Origin: Adiantum capillus-veneris
Taxonomy: Eukaryota > Streptophyta > Polypodiopsida > Polypodiales > Pteridaceae
DNA: 64,000 nucleotides
Direction: 5' to 3'
Assembly (NCBI GenBank): GCA_014529385.2
Contig: CM043959.1
Coordinates: 13,548,809 to 13,612,808, forward strand
Both the position numbers and the translations under genes were made by a program. How positions within the stretch are numbered: position 1 is the first letter of the stretch; every line of letters starts with the position of its first letter. The notes under the pieces were generated by a model. The model worked only from the letters and a program-made list of their open reading frames with translations. It made no database searches and was not told the DNA's origin. Positions 9,856 through 23,312 of this stretch are shown in pieces.

Positions 9856-11666
9856 TTCTGGTTTGAAGAAAATTGGCAATCAAATACAAATTTTAAGGAT
9901 CGATTCTCAAATTTACAAAATTGAGTTTGCAAATCAAGGCTCATTGGCAATTAATTGGAAAACTGCCATCAATTTTGCTTAACAACCATCAAGATTTGAC
10001 AAGGCAAGAAAAGAATCATATCTTGAAGAATTTGTTTGAGTGAATCAGTGATTTTGGCTAGACATCAGAAAAGGGAGCTTGGAAAGATAATTTTGGCTCA
10101 AGTGTAGAAGGATTACCTATGACATCTCACTCCATGTTGCAAGCTCCGATCAAAGATAGCTGACAATATTGAAGTATAGTTTTCAAACCGTTGAAGTAGT
10201 ACTCGGCTACCTTTGTGAAACCATGCGTGACCAACCCTCACACACACATATGGACGAGGAAGAGGTGGTTGGTCACCATTTACCTCTAGGCATCGGGAAG
10301 TGTTGTTGCTCGTTGACTCAGTTCTTTTCAAAACACTTTCTGACCTTGTTTTCACACAAAAGGTGAGGCCTCTATTGAACTCCAAGGTGGCCACCCAAAT
10401 TGTAACAAAGACCTATTCTCACCCCCTCTCCTTTAGTTGATTAATTCCTCTCTATCATGGTCAACTTAAGGACCTCTCTTCTTAAGCCCAACCTTTCATG
10501 GACTTCTTAAGGACCTCTCCAACAATCCGTTATTGGATAAGGTGAGGGAATGCTCACAGAAAGATGAAGCCTATTTTCAAATCATTCAAATTCTCAGTCA
10601 ACAAGATGCAAAAGAAAAAGGAAAAGGCCCTAGTTAAGGACAATTATATGGAGGATGGCCTTCTTTACTATAGACATCCACTTTACATTCCTAGGGATAA
10701 CTCCCTAAAATAATTAATTCTTCATGAAGGTCATGATATCCCAGTTTCAAGACATGTGGGATATGCAAAAACTCTTAGTACCTTGAGGAAAAGCTACTTC
10801 TAGACCAGAATAAAGAGGGATGTACTTTGATACATTAGACAATGCCTCTCTTATAAAAAAAACAAGGCTAAAGGAGTGATGATGCCAAGAAAACACGGTA
10901 GTTGTGGATATGCTTACTAAAGCGCATCTCATCTAATACCAGCAAAAACCACTTACATCAGATCAAATATGAGCCGTATCTTTCTTAAAGATATCTTTCG
11001 ATCACACGGGCTTCGAAAGAGAATTATCAGTGACACGGATGTAAAGTTCACTTGCAAGTTTTGGAAGTCTCTATCTGAAGCTTTAGGAACACAACTATTC
11101 TTTAGCTCAGCATATCATCCTCAGACAGACGGACAGACAGAATGGGTAACCAAGTAATTGAAGATATCCTTTGAGCTTATTGCAGTAGAGAACCCTGCAA
11201 GTGGATTCAATTTCTTTCGTTTGTAGAATTTGCCTATAACTCCTCTTTCCATAAAAGCATTGGGATGTCAGCTTTGAATGCTCTATATGGGCATGAATGC
11301 ATATCACCATTGAATTTTTTTTACTCTACTATAAGGGTAGAAGCCTCAAAGAAAATGCTGGAGGAAATGGCAGCCTAGACCAAAGCCATACGACAAGAAA
11401 TTCAGGCAGATAAGGATCGTTAAAAGCATTATGCGGACAAATAATGATGCGATCAAATCTTCAAACAAGGAGACAAGGTCTTTCTATGAGTGCATCCAAA
11501 AAGAAGCAATCTATCTCTGGAAAATTCAAAAATCTTAGTCCTCGATATTATGGTCCTTATGAAATAATCAAGGTCCTTAGTGTTCAAGCCTACAAATTAA
11601 AGATATCCAAACATATTAAAGTTCATTATGTATTTCATGTCAACCTACTAAAACCCTACATCCGAA
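9856..11666 (+). pseudogene. B-type leader and integrase remnant, unit 3
   Basis: Leader to about 10514 with no domain I can name. Then the RNase H to integrase linker (LLDKVRECSQKDEAYFQII region), then a zinc-binding module with LHEGHD near 10720 and CLSY near 10842, where the last Cys codon has become Tyr. The integrase core is open from 10969 to 11157 ([17 protein letters not shown]). The GPY/F module lies at 11520-11620. Shared stops include TAG 10801-10803 and TAG 11376-11378. The section around the first catalytic Asp is missing, as are RT and RNase H. Confidence 0.8.
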
Positions 11667-12184
11667 ATTCCTCGGCCATTTTATATTTGCACAGTGTTTG
11701 AGATCTTTTATCAATGAGCCACTATGGCTGCTTTGTAAATAGGATAGTGAGAACTCTTAAAAGGGTCATTCAATAAGTGATATCCTCCAATCATAAATTA
11801 CGTGGAACTAAGTGTCAAAGAGGGGCCTCCAAATTTTTGGCACCAACAAGTAATATCAAATATTAAATATCAAACTCCACAAGAGATGGCATGGAGTTTG
11901 GGGCTAAGGCCATTCTTGTGTAGATGCTCTCACGTTTTCCCTTTCCCCTCTCTTACCCTATGTCTTGGGCTATGGATCTTCTCTGTGTTATGCATACTCT
12001 TGTGTGTAAGAGTTTGTCCCCTTGTTTTCTTTGTGTATTATGTTGTGTAGATGTGTCAACATCTCCATCCCTTCTCTCTATGTCCACATCAACCCTTCTA
12101 GATCTCTCTTTTCCGTTCTGCACATGGCAAGGTCAATGGTTGTATTTAATGGCCAAGTGTGGAAGCCCACCCTTGACCCCAACA
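11667..12184 (+). repeat. LTR-C copy 3, 5'-truncated
   Basis: 518 bp with the common pol fusion point; primer site TGGTATCAACGC at 12186-12197. Nearly identical to the copy at 17074. Confidence 0.75.
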
Positions 12185-12197
12185 GTGGTATCAACGC

Positions 12198-13353
12198 TTC
12201 TGGTCTAAAGAAAATCGGCAATCAAAATTCAATTTGAGTCAATCAGTGATTCCGGTTCGACATAAAAAATGGGATCTTGGAAAGTAATTATTTTGGGCTA
12301 AGTGTAGAAGAAATGGAAGATCAAGGCTTCGATTAAGAGATTGGAAGCTACAAGAATTACCCATGACATCTCGGTCCATGTTGCAAGCTCCAATTTAAGA
12401 TAGATGACAATATTGAAATATATTTTTCAAACGGTTGAAGTAGTACTCGGTTACCTTTCTGAAACCCTCTGTGACCAACCCTGACACACACATCTGGCTT
12501 GACTCTGACCTGCACAAAACCAGGCTATTAACTCTTCTTCTACTAGAAAATCACTCATCGTGTAAATTTTTTTTCAAATTTATACTTTCTTTTATATGAC
12601 TAACACCACACATGAGCAGTTGTACTTTTTCTCTCTCTTTTTGCAGATGACACAAAACACAACTAGAACCACTTCTTAGCAAACTATCGTTGCCAACATC
12701 TTCAAATTGACTACATGGGACACTGTACAAGATGAAGCCTATCCAAACTTTCTGATCAATAAACTTTTAGCTTTCAATTGGTTGAACTTCTATTGGAGAA
12801 AAAGTCAAAATCCATGTTATACAGTTGCTACTAGACTTGTATCATTAATTAATTTATTGTTACTATGCTAACTCGATTTGAGAATAGAGACAGAAACCTG
12901 TGTGCCCTATGCATACAATACACCATTATTTATACCTAAGTATTTCCGAAAGAAGTGCAATTCAACAAGAAAATAAGGTACTGCATATTTTTCAATTAGA
13001 TACATTGTAACATCGGGCCACTAGTCCCATGAGGTACTATGTTTTTGAGTGAAGTATTTCTTTTTTGATATTTCCATTCGTGGACACTGTTTGTGTCCCT
13101 TCTCTGTAGAGTTTTAATACAAGATATGCTAGACAGAAATAGTTGATCATTAAACCACCACTGCACGCAATAACATGGTTCATAATTGTTATTTTTTGAC
13201 TTTTCAATGCCACCCTAGAGAAGATGCTAAATGGATGCCTTATTTTTTTTTTTCAAAATTCTCCACATCTTCTTCACACCTTTTGTCACACTGACGGTCG
13301 AACTAATTCACTATTCAGCAACTGAGGATAGTTGCTATCTCTAGAGTAAGGGA
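12198..13353 (+). repeat. C-type leader with short segment X, unit 3
   Basis: Leader to 12525, junction CAGGC|TATTAA at 12525/12526, then the X remainder with TTTTTGCAG|ATG (ATG at about 12647). The second shared deletion is near 13135 (GCTAGACAG|AAATAG). The last 200 bp are the pre-LTR sequence ending CTCTAGAGTAAGGGA. Confidence 0.65.
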
Positions 13354-13983
13354 TGTTACAAGACTAGGAACCCTCCTATTGTATGTGGTTAACTACAATT
13401 AGGATAGCTGGAGCGTAATGGATACTTACTGTGTTGTCTTTCTATTACTGTGGTGAGTTGATGACTTGTAGATTGAAATTCTAAAAGTTGAAAAGAAGGC
13501 GTTGGCAATAAATCAATTCCTCGGCCATTTTATATTTGCACAATGTTTCAGATCTTTTATCAATAAGCCACTATGGCTGCTTTGTAAATAGGATAGTGAG
13601 AACTCACCTTAAGAGGGTCATGCTATAAGTGATATGCTCCACTTATAGCAAAAGTGAAACTAAGTGTAAAAGAGGGGCCTCCAACTTTTTGGCACCAAAA
13701 ATTAATATCAAATATTAAATACCAAACTCCACAAGAGGTGCCGTGGAGTTTTGGGCTAAGACCATTCTTGTGTAGATGCTCTCAATTTTTCTTTTTTCCC
13801 TCTCTTACCCTATGTCTTGGGTTATGGATCTCCTTTGTGTCATCCTCTTGTGTGTAAGAGTTTGTCCCCTTCTTTGGTGTAGATATGTCAACATCTCCAT
13901 CCTTCTCTCTATGGAAACATGAACCCTTCTATCTCTCTCTTTCCCCTTCTCCACATGGTCGAAGCCCACCTTTGACCCCAACA
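13354..13983 (+). repeat. LTR-A copy 3, full length
   Basis: 630 bp, TGTTACAAGACTAGG to CCCCAACA. Primer site at 13985-13996 with one change (TGGTATCATAGC). Good reference for the A class, which is shorter than B in the TTTGGTGTAGATATG area. Confidence 0.8.
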
Positions 13984-13996
13984 ATGGTATCATAGC

Positions 13997-14566
13997 TTCT
14001 TGTTGGAAGAAAATTAGCAATGAAAAACAAAGTTTAAGGATGGATTTTTAAATTTGCAGAATCGAGTTTGCAAATCAAGGGTAGTCGACATTTAATTGAA
14101 AAACAGCCCATTAATTCCACTTAACAACCATCAAGATTCAACAAGGGAAGAAAAGAATCAGCTCTTGAAGAATTTGTTTGAGTCAATCAGTGATTCCCGT
14201 TCTACATCAAATAAGGGAGCTTCGAAAGTGACGCTTTTGGCTTACCTTAGAAGAAGTGGGAGCCCAAGGCTCGGATTGAGAGATGGGAGACCAAGTATAC
14301 ATCATAATGAAGAACCATGCACACTTGTAAATCAAGAAGAGCAACTCATTCGTGACCAAATATTTGATCATGAAACCACCACTGCACGCACTAGCATATT
14401 CATAGTGGTTATCTTTTGATTTTAAAATTCCACCCTAGAGAAGATGCTAAATGGATGCCTTTTAATTCCAAAACTCTCAAAATCTTCCTCACACCTTTTG
14501 TTATTGATGATCCAACTAATTATCTATTGACCAAATAAGGATAGTTGTTATCCCTAGAGTAAGAGA
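13997..14566 (+). repeat. A-type leader, unit 3
   Basis: 570 bp link from LTR-A to LTR-B. A reading frame from about 14096 to 14419 stays open in several copies (13.9, 19.4, 27.7, 34.5 kb) because the DNA copies are nearly identical. It may be a gag N-terminal fossil but shows no gag domain. Confidence 0.6.
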
Positions 14567-15245
14567 TGTTACGAGACTCTCCACCCTCTTGTTGTGTATG
14601 GTCAACTACAATTGGGATAGCTGGAGCGTAATGGATATTTATTGTGTTGTCTTTCTATTTTGTTCTAATGGTGCGTTGATGACTTGTAGATTAGAATTCT
14701 AGGAGTCGAGGAGAAGGTGTTGGCAACAAATAAATTCCTTGGCCATTTTATATTTGCACAGTGTTTGAGATCTTTTATCAATAAGTCACTATGACTGCTT
14801 TGTAAATAGGATAGTGAGAAGTCACCTTAAGAGAGTCATGCAATAAGTGATATGCTCCACTCGTATAATGTGAAACTAAGTGTAAAAGAGGGACCTCCAA
14901 TTTTCTGGCACCAACAAGTGATACCAAATATTACCAAAGTCCACAAGAGGTGCCGTGGAGTTTCGGGATACAATCTTTAAGCCATTCTTGTGCAGATGCT
15001 CTCAAATTTTTCCTCTTCCCTCTCTTACCCTTTGTCTTGGGTTATGGAGCTTCTCTGTGTCATCCTCTTGTGTGTAAGAGTTTGTCCTCGTGTTTTCTAT
15101 GTGTACTATAATGTCAACATCTCCATCCCTTCTCTTTATGTCAACATCAACCCATTCTAGATCTTTCTTTTTTCCCTTCTCCACATGGCAAGGTCAATGG
15201 TTGTATTTCATAGCCAAGCGTAGAAGCCCACCTTTGACTCCAACA
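14567..15245 (+). repeat. LTR-B copy 3
   Basis: 679 bp, TGTTACGAGACTC to CTCCAACA; primer site TGGTATTTGAGC at 15247-15258. Confidence 0.8.
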
Positions 15246-15258
15246 ATGGTATTTGAGC

Positions 15259-17073
15259 TTCTGGTTTGAAGAAAATTGGCAATCAAATACAAATTTTAAG
15301 GATCGATTCTCAAATTTACAAAATTGAGTTTGCAAATCAAGGCTCATTGGCAATTAATTGGAAAACTACCCATCAATTTTGCTTAACAACCATCAAGATT
15401 TGACAAGGCAAGAAAAGAATCATATCTTGAAGAATTTGTTTGAGTGAATCAATGATTTTGGCTAGACATCAGAAAAGGGAGCTTGGAAAGTGATAATTTT
15501 GGCTTAAGTGTAGAAGGATTACCTATGACATCTCACTCCATGTTGCAAGCTCCGATCAAAGATAGCTGACAATATTGAAGTATAGTTTTCAAACCGTTGA
15601 AGTAGTACTCGGCTGCTTTTCTGAAACCATGCGTGACCAACCCTCACACACACATATGGATGAGGAAGAGGTGGTTGGTCACCATTTACCTCTAAGCATC
15701 GGGCAGTGTCCTTGCTCGTTGAGTCAGTTCTTTTCAAAACACTTTCTGACCTTGTTTTCACACAAAAGGTGAGGCCTCTATTGAACTCCAAGGTTGGCCA
15801 CCCAAATTGTAACAAAGAACTACTCTCACACCCTCTCCTTTAGTTGATTAATCCCTCTCTATCATGGTCGACTTAAGGACCTCTCTTCTTAAGCCCAACC
15901 TTTCATGGACTTCTTAAGGACCTCTCCAACAATCCGTTATTGGATAAGGTGAGGGAATGCTCATAGAAAGATGAAGCCTATTTTCAAATCATTCAAATTA
16001 TCAGTCAAGAAGATGCAAAAGAAAAAAGAAAAGGCCCTAGTTAAGGACCATTATATGGAGGATGGCCTTCTTCACTATAGACATCCACTTTTCATTCCTA
16101 GGGATAACTCCCTAAAATAATTAATTCTTCATGAAGGTCATGATATACCAGTTTCAGGACATGTGGGATATGCAAAAATTCTTAGTACCTTGAGGAAAAG
16201 CTACTTCTAGACCAGAATAAAGAGGGATGTACTTTGATACATTAGACAATGCCTCTCTTGTCAAAAAACCAAGGCTAAACGAGTGATGATGCCAGGAAAA
16301 CATGGTAGTTGTGGATATGCTTACTAAAGCGCATCTCATCTAATACCAGCAAAAACCACTTACATTAGATCAAATATGAGCCGTATCTTTCTTAAAGATA
16401 TCTTTCGATTACATGGGATTTCAAAAAGAATTATCAGTGACAGGGATGTAAAGTTCACTTGCAAGTTTTGGAAGTCTCTATTTGAAGCTTTAGGAACACA
16501 ACTATTCTTTAGCTCAGCATATCATCCTCAGACAGACGGACAGACAGAATGGGTAACCAAGTAATTGAAGATATCCTTTGAGCTTATTGCAGTAGAGAAC
16601 CCTGCAAGTGGATTCAATTTCTTTCGTTGGTAGAATTTTCCTATAACTCCTCTTTCCATAAAAGCATTGGGATGTCACCTTTCAATGCTCTATATGGGCA
16701 TGAATGCATATCACCATTGGATTTTTTTTACTCTACTATAAGGGTAGAAGCCTCAAGGAAAATGCTGGAGAAAATGGAAGCCTAGACCAAAGCCATACGA
16801 CAAGAAATTCAGGCAGATAAGGATCGTTAAAAGCATTATGCGGACAAATAATGATGCGATCAAATCTTCAAACAAGGAGACAAGGTCTTTCTATGAGTGC
16901 ATCCAAAAAGAAGCAATCTATCTCTGGAAAATTCAAAAATCTTAGTCCTCGATATTATGGTCCTTATGAAATAATCAAGGTCCTTAGTGTTCAAGCCTAC
17001 AAATAAAAGATGTCCAAACATATGAAAGTTCATTATGTATTTCATGTCAACCTACTAAAACCCTACATCCGAA
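15259..17073 (+). pseudogene. B-type leader and integrase remnant, unit 4
   Basis: Same plan as unit 3. Leader to about 15920; linker; zinc module with LHEGHD near 16130 and CLSCQ near 16250, with the second Cys intact here; TAG at 16208-16210. Core 16376-16564, where ISDTD has become ISDRD; C-terminal part with TAG at 16783-16785. The GPY/F module is cut by an extra TAA near 17004. The stretch from about 15420 to 16000 is almost identical to 21130-21710, pointing to a recent exchange between units. Confidence 0.8.
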
Positions 17074-17591
17074 ATTCCTCGGCCATTTTATATTTGCACA
17101 GTGTTTGAGATCTTTTATCAATGAGCCATTATGGTTGCTTTGTAAATAGGATAGTGAGAACTCTTAAAAGGGTCATTCAATAAGTGATATCCTCCAATCA
17201 TAAATTACGTGGAACTAAGTGTCAAAGAGGGGCCTCCAAATTTTTGGCACCAACAAGTAATATCAAATATTAAATATCAAACTCCACAAGGGATGGCATG
17301 GAGTTTGGGGCTAAGGCCATTCTTGTGTAGATGCTCTCACGTTTTCCCTTTCCCCTCTCTTACCCTATGTCTTGGGCTATGGATCTTCTCTGTGTTATGC
17401 ATACTCTTGTGTGTAAGAGTTTGTCTCCTTGTTTTCTTTGTGTATTATGTTGTGTAGATGTGTCAACATCTCCATCCCTTCTCTCTATGTCCACATCAAC
17501 CCTTCTAGATCTCTCTTTTCCGTTCTGCACATGGCAAGGTCAATGGTTGTATTTATTGGCGAAGTGTGGAAGCCCACCCTTGACCCCAACA
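17074..17591 (+). repeat. LTR-C copy 4, 5'-truncated
   Basis: 518 bp, common pol fusion point; primer site TGGTATCAACGC at 17593-17604. Confidence 0.75.
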
Positions 17592-17604
17592 GTGGTATCA
17601 ACGC

Positions 17605-18724
17605 TTCTGGTCTAAAGAAAATCGGCAATCAAAATTCAATTTGAGTCAATCATTGATTCCGGTTCGTTATAGAAAATGGGATCTTGGAAAGTAATTATTT
17701 TGGGCTAAGTGTAGAAGAAATGGAAGATCAAGGCTTCGATTAAGAGATTGGAAGCTACAAGAATTACCAATGACATCTCGGTCCATGTTGCAAGCTCCAA
17801 TTTAAGATAGATGACAATATTGAAATATATTTTTCAAATGGTTGAAGTAGTACTCGGTTACCTTTCTGAAACGCTCTGTGACCAACCCTGACACACACAT
17901 CTGGTTTGACTCTGACCTGCACAAAATCAGGCTATTAACTCTTCTTCTACTAGAAAATCACTCATCGTGTAAAAAATTTTCAAATTTATACTTTCTTTTA
18001 TATGACTAACACCACACATTAGCTGTTGTACTTTTTCTCTCTCTTTTTGCGAATGACAAAAAACACAACTAGAACCACTTCTTAGCAAACTTTCGTTGCC
18101 AACAGCTTCAAATTGACTACATGGGACACTGTACAAGATGAAGCCTATCCAAACTTTCAAATCAATAAACTTTTAACTTTCAATTGTTTGAACTCCTATT
18201 GGAGAAAAAGTCAAAAGCCATGTTATACAGGTGCTACTAGACTTGTATCATTAATTAATTTATTGTTACTATGCTAACTTGATTTGAGAATAGAGACAGA
18301 AACCTGTGTGCCCTATGCATACGATACACCATTATTTATACCTAAATATTTCCCTAAGAAGTGCAATTCAACAAGAAAATAAGGTACTGCATATTTTTCA
18401 ATTCTCTACATTGTAACATCGGGCCACTAGTCCCATGAGGTACTAAGTTTTTGGGTGAAGTATTTCTTTTTTGATATTCCCATTTGTGGACACTCTTTGT
18501 GTCCCTTCTCTGTAGAGTTTTAATACAAGATATGCTAGACAGGAAGAATTGATCATGAAACCACCACTGCACGCACTAACATGGTTCATAATTGTTATTT
18601 TTTGACTTTTAAATGCCACCCTAGAGAAGATGCCAACATCTTCTTCACACCTTTTGTCACAGTGACGGTCAAACTAATTCTCTATTGAGCAACTGAGGAC
18701 AGTTGCTATCTCTAGAGTAAGGGA
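17605..18724 (+). repeat. C-type leader with short segment X, unit 4
   Basis: Junction CAGGC|TATTAA at 17932/17933. The acceptor-like site is mutated (TTTTTGCGAATG near 18045). The pre-LTR part lacks a few dozen bases compared with unit 3 (GATGCCAACATC near 18630). Confidence 0.6.
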
Positions 18725-19359
18725 TGTTACAAGACTAGGAACCCTCCTATTGTATGTGGTCAACTACAATTAGGATAGCTGGAGCGTAATGGATACTTAC
18801 TGTGTTGTCTTTATATTTTGTTCTAATGGTGAGTTGATGACTTGTAGATTGAAATTCTAAGAGTTGAGAAGAAGGCGTTGGCAATAAATAAATTCCTCGG
18901 CCATTTTATATTTGCACAATGTTTCAGATCTTTTATCAATAAGCCACTATGGCTGCTTTGTAAATAGGATAGTGAGAACTCACCTTAAGAGGGTCATGCA
19001 ATAAGTGATATGCTCCACTTACAGCAAAAGTGAAACTAAGTGTAAAAGAGGGGCCTCCAATTTTTTGGCACCAAAAAATAATATCAAATATTAAATACCA
19101 AACTCTACAAGAGGTGCCGTGGAGTTTTGGGCTAAGACCATTCTTGTGTAGATGCTCTCAATTTTTCTTTTTTCCCTCTCTTACCCTATGTCTTGGGTTA
19201 TGGATCTCCTTTGTGTCATCCTCTTGTGTGTAAGAGGTTGTCCCATTCTTTGGTGTAGATATGTCAACATCTTCATCCTTCTCTCTATGGAAACATCAAC
19301 CCTTCTATCTCTCTCTTTCCCCTTCTCCACATGGTCGAAGCCCACCCTTGACCCCAACA
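18725..19359 (+). repeat. LTR-A copy 4
   Basis: 635 bp, TGTTACAAGACTAGG to CCCCAACA; intact primer site TGGTATCAGAGC at 19361-19372. Confidence 0.8.
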
Positions 19360-19372
19360 ATGGTATCAGAGC

Positions 19373-19943
19373 TTCTTCTTGGAAGAAAATTAGCAATGAA
19401 AAACAAAGTTTAAGGATGGATTTTTAAATTTGCAGAATCGAGTTTGCAAATCAAGGCTAGTCGACATTTAATTGAAAAATAGCCCATTAATTCCACTTAA
19501 CAACCATCAAGATTCAACAAGGGAAGAAAAGAATCAGCTCTTGAAGAATTTGTTTGAGTCAATCAATGATTCCCGTTCTACATCAAATAAGGGAGCTTCG
19601 AAAGTGACGCTTTTGGCTTACGTTAGAAGAAGTGGGAGCCCAAGGCTCGGATTGAGAGATGGGAGACCAAGTATACATCATAATGAAGAACCATGCACAC
19701 TTGTAAATCAAGAAGAGAAACTCATTCATGACCAAATATTTGATCATGAAAGCACCACTGCATACACTAGCTTAGTTCATAGTCGTTATCTTTTGATTTT
19801 AAAATTGCACCCTAGAGAAGATACTAAATGGGTCCCTTTTTTTTCCAAAACTCTCAAAATATTCTTCACACCTTTTGTCACTGATGATCCAACTAATTCT
19901 CTATTGAGCAAATAAGGATGGTTTTGATCGCTAGAGTAAAAGA
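19373..19943 (+). repeat. A-type leader, unit 4
   Basis: 571 bp link ending in the pre-LTR run before 19944. No gene supported. Confidence 0.65.
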
Positions 19944-20270
19944 TGTTACGAGACTCTCCACCCTCTTGTTGTGTATGGTCAACTACAATTGGGATAGCTG
20001 GAGCGTAATGGATATTTATTGTGTTGTCTTTATATTTTGTTCTAATGGTGAGTTGATGACTTGTAGATTAGAATTCTAGGAGTTGAGGAGAAGGTGTTGG
20101 CAACAAATAGTCGTTATCTTTTGATTTTAAAATTCCACCCTAGAGAAGATGCTAAATGGGTCCCTTTTTTTCCAAAACTCTCAAAATCTTCTTCACACCT
20201 TTTGTCATTGATGATCCAACTAATTCTCTATTGAGAAAATAAGGATAGTTTTTATCCCTAGACTAAGAGA
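19944..20270 (+). repeat. Partial LTR-B plus pre-LTR duplication (327 bp)
   Basis: The first 166 bases of LTR-B (TGTTACGAG to GGCAACAAATAG) break into TCGTTATCTTTTG, which returns to the end of the A leader and runs up to a second LTR-B start at 20271. The same 327-328 bp duplication with the same junction occurs at 28268 and 35053 but not in the units at 9, 14, 41 and 47 kb. Confidence 0.75.
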
Positions 20271-20959
20271 TGTTACGAGACTCTCCACCCTCTTGTTGTG
20301 TATGGTCAACTACAATTGGGATAGATGGAGCGTAATGGATATTTATTGTGTTGTCTTTCTATTTTGTTCTAATGGTGAGTTGATGACTTGTAGATTAGAA
20401 TTCTAGGAGTCGAGAAGAAGGTGTTGGCAACAAATAAATTCCTTGGCCATTTTATATTTGCACAGTGTTTGAGATCTTTTATGAATAGGCCACTATGACT
20501 GCTTTGTAAATAGGATAGTGAGAACTCACCTTAAGAGAGTCATGCAATAAGTGATATGCTCCACTCGTATAAAGTAGAACTAAGTGTAAAAGATGGACCT
20601 CCAATTTTTTGGCACCAACAAGTGATACCAAATATTACCAAACTCCACAAGAGGTGCCGTGGAGTTTGGGGTTACAATCTTTAAGCCATTCTTGTGCAGA
20701 TGCTCTCAAATTTTTCCTCTTCCCTCTCTTACCCTTTGTCTTGGGTTATGGAGCTTCTCTGTGTCATCCTCTTGTGTGTAAGAGTTTGTCGTCTTGTTTT
20801 CTCTGTGTACTATAATGTGTAGATATATCAACATCTCCATCCCTTCTCTTTATGTCAACATCAACCCATTCTAGATCTTTCTTTTTTCCCTTCTCCACAT
20901 GGCAAGGTCAATGGTTGTATTTCATAGCCAAGCGTAGAAGCCCACCTTTGACCCCAACA
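20271..20959 (+). repeat. LTR-B copy 4
   Basis: 689 bp, TGTTACGAGACTC to CCCCAACA; primer site TGGTATTTGAGC at 20961-20972. Confidence 0.8.
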
Positions 20960-20972
20960 ATGGTATTTGAGC

Positions 20973-22787
20973 TGCTGGTTTAAAGAAAATTGGCAATCAA
21001 ATACAAATTTTAAGGATCGATTCTCAAATTTACAAAATTGAGTTTGCAAATCAAGGCTCATTGGCAATTAATTGGAAAACTGCCCATCAATTTTGCTTAA
21101 CAACCATCAAGATTTGACAAGGCAAGAAAAGAATCATATCTTGAAGAATTTGTTTGAGTGAATCAATGATTTTGGCTAGACATCAGAAAAGGGAGCTTGG
21201 AAAGTGATAATTTTGGCTTAAGTGTAGAAGGATTACCTATGACATCTCACTCCATGTTGCAAGCTCCGATCAAAGATAGCTGACAATATTGAAGTATAGT
21301 TTTCAAACCGTTGAAGTAGTACTCGGCTGCTTTTCTGAAACCATGCGTGACCAACCCTCACACACACATATGGATGAGGAAGAGGTGGTTGGTCACCATT
21401 TACCTCTAAGCATCGGGCAGTGTCCTTGCTCGTTGAGTCAGTTCTTTTCAAAACACTTTCTGACCTTGTTTTCACACAAAAGGTGAGGCCTCTATTGAAC
21501 TCCAAGGTTGGCCACCCAAATTGTAACAAAGAACTACTCTCACACCCTCTCCTTTAGTTGATTAATCCCTCTCTATCATGGTCGACTTAAGGACCTCTCT
21601 TCTTAAGCCCAACCTTTCATGGACTTCTTAAGGACCTCTCCAACAATCCGTTATTGGATAAGGTGAGGGAATGCTCATAGAAAGATGAAGCCTATTTTCA
21701 AATCATTCAAATTATCAGTCAAGAAGATGCAAAAGAAAAAAGAAAGGGCCCTAGTTAAGGACCATTATATGGAGGATGGCCTTCTTTACTATAGATATCC
21801 ACTTTACATTCCTAGGGATAACTCCCTAAAATAATTAATTCTTCATGAAGGTCATGACATCCCAGTTTCAGGACATGTGGGAGATGCAAAAACTCTTAGT
21901 ACCTTGAGGAAAAGTTACTTCTAGACCAGAACAAAGAGGGATGTACTTTGATACATTAGACAATGCCTCTCTTGTCAAAAAAACAAGGCTAAACGAGTGA
22001 TGATGCCAGGAAAACATGGTAGTTGTGGATATGCTTACAAAAGCACATCTCATCTAATACCAGCAAAAACCACTTACATCAGATCAAATATGAGCCGTAT
22101 CTTTCTTAAAGATATCTTTCGATTACATGGGCTTCGAAAGACAATTATCAGTGACACGGATGTAAATTTCACTTCTAAGTTTTGGAAGTCTCTATCTGAA
22201 GCTTTAGGAACACAACTATTCTTTAGCTCAGCATATCATCCTCAGACAAACGGACAGACGGAATGGGTAACCAAGTAATTGAAGATATCCTTTGAGCTTA
22301 TTGTAGTAGAGAACCCTGCAAGTGGATTCAATTTCTTTCGTTGGTAGAATTTTACTATAACTCCTCTTTCCATAAAAGCATTGGGATGTCACCTTTCAAT
22401 GCTCTATATGGGCATGAATGCATATCACCATTGAATGTTTTTAACTCTACTATAAGGGCACAAGCCTCAAAGAAAATGCTAGAGGAAATGGAAGCCTAGA
22501 CCAAAGCCAGACGACAAGAAATTCAGGCAGATAAGGATCGTTAAAGGCATTATGCAGACAAAAAATGATCCAATCAAATCTACAAACAAGGAGACAAGGT
22601 CTTTCTATGAGTGCATCCAAAAAGAAGCAATCTATCTCTGGAAAATTCAAAAATCTTAGTCTTCAATATTATGGTCCTTATGAAATAATCAAGGTCCTTA
22701 GTGTTCAAGCCTACAAATTAAAGATGTCCAAACATATTAAAGTTCATTATGTATTTCATGTCAACCTACTAAAACCCTACATCCGAA
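20973..22787 (+). pseudogene. B-type leader and integrase remnant, unit 5
   Basis: Leader to about 21635; linker; zinc module with TAG at 21922-21924. The frame 21997-22278 covers the end of the damaged section and the core (ISDTDVNF, HPQTNGQTE). TAG at 22497-22499. GPY/F module in the frame 22565-22822, which runs through the pol-LTR fusion. Confidence 0.8.
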
Positions 22788-23299
22788 ATTCCTCGGCCAT
22801 TTTATATTTGCACAGTGTTTGAGATCTTTTATCAATGAGCCACTATGGCTGCTTTGTAAATAGGATAGTGAGAACTCTTAAAAGGGTCATGCAATAGGTG
22901 ATATCCTCCAATCATAACCTAAGTGGAACTAAGTGTCAAAGAGGGGCCTCCAAATTTTTGGCACCAACAATTAAGATCAAATATTAAATATCAAACTCCA
23001 CAAGAGATGGCATGGAGTTTGGGGCTAAGGCCATTCTTGTGTAGATGCTCACGTTTTCCCTTTCCCCTCTCTTACCCTATGTCTTGGGCTATGGATCTTC
23101 TCTGTGTCATCCTCTTGTGTGTAAGAGTTTGTCCCCTTGTTTTCTTTGTGTATTATGTTGTGTAGATGTGTCAACATCTCCATCCCTTTTCTCTATGTCC
23201 ACATCAACCCTTCTAGATCTCTCTTTTCCATTCTGCACATGGCAAGGTCAATGGTTGTATTTAATGGCCAAGTGTGAAAGCCCACCCTTGACCCCAACA
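22788..23299 (+). repeat. LTR-C copy 5, 5'-truncated
   Basis: 512 bp, common pol fusion point; primer site TGGTATCAACGC at 23301-23312. Confidence 0.75.
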
Positions 23300-23312
23300 G
23301 TGGTATCAACGC

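Noticed and set aside
15519-15815. Minus-strand 98-codon frame in the B leader, repeated at 21233 and elsewhere
   Set aside because: Antisense to the element, broken in several units, no recognised domain; explained by copy identity.
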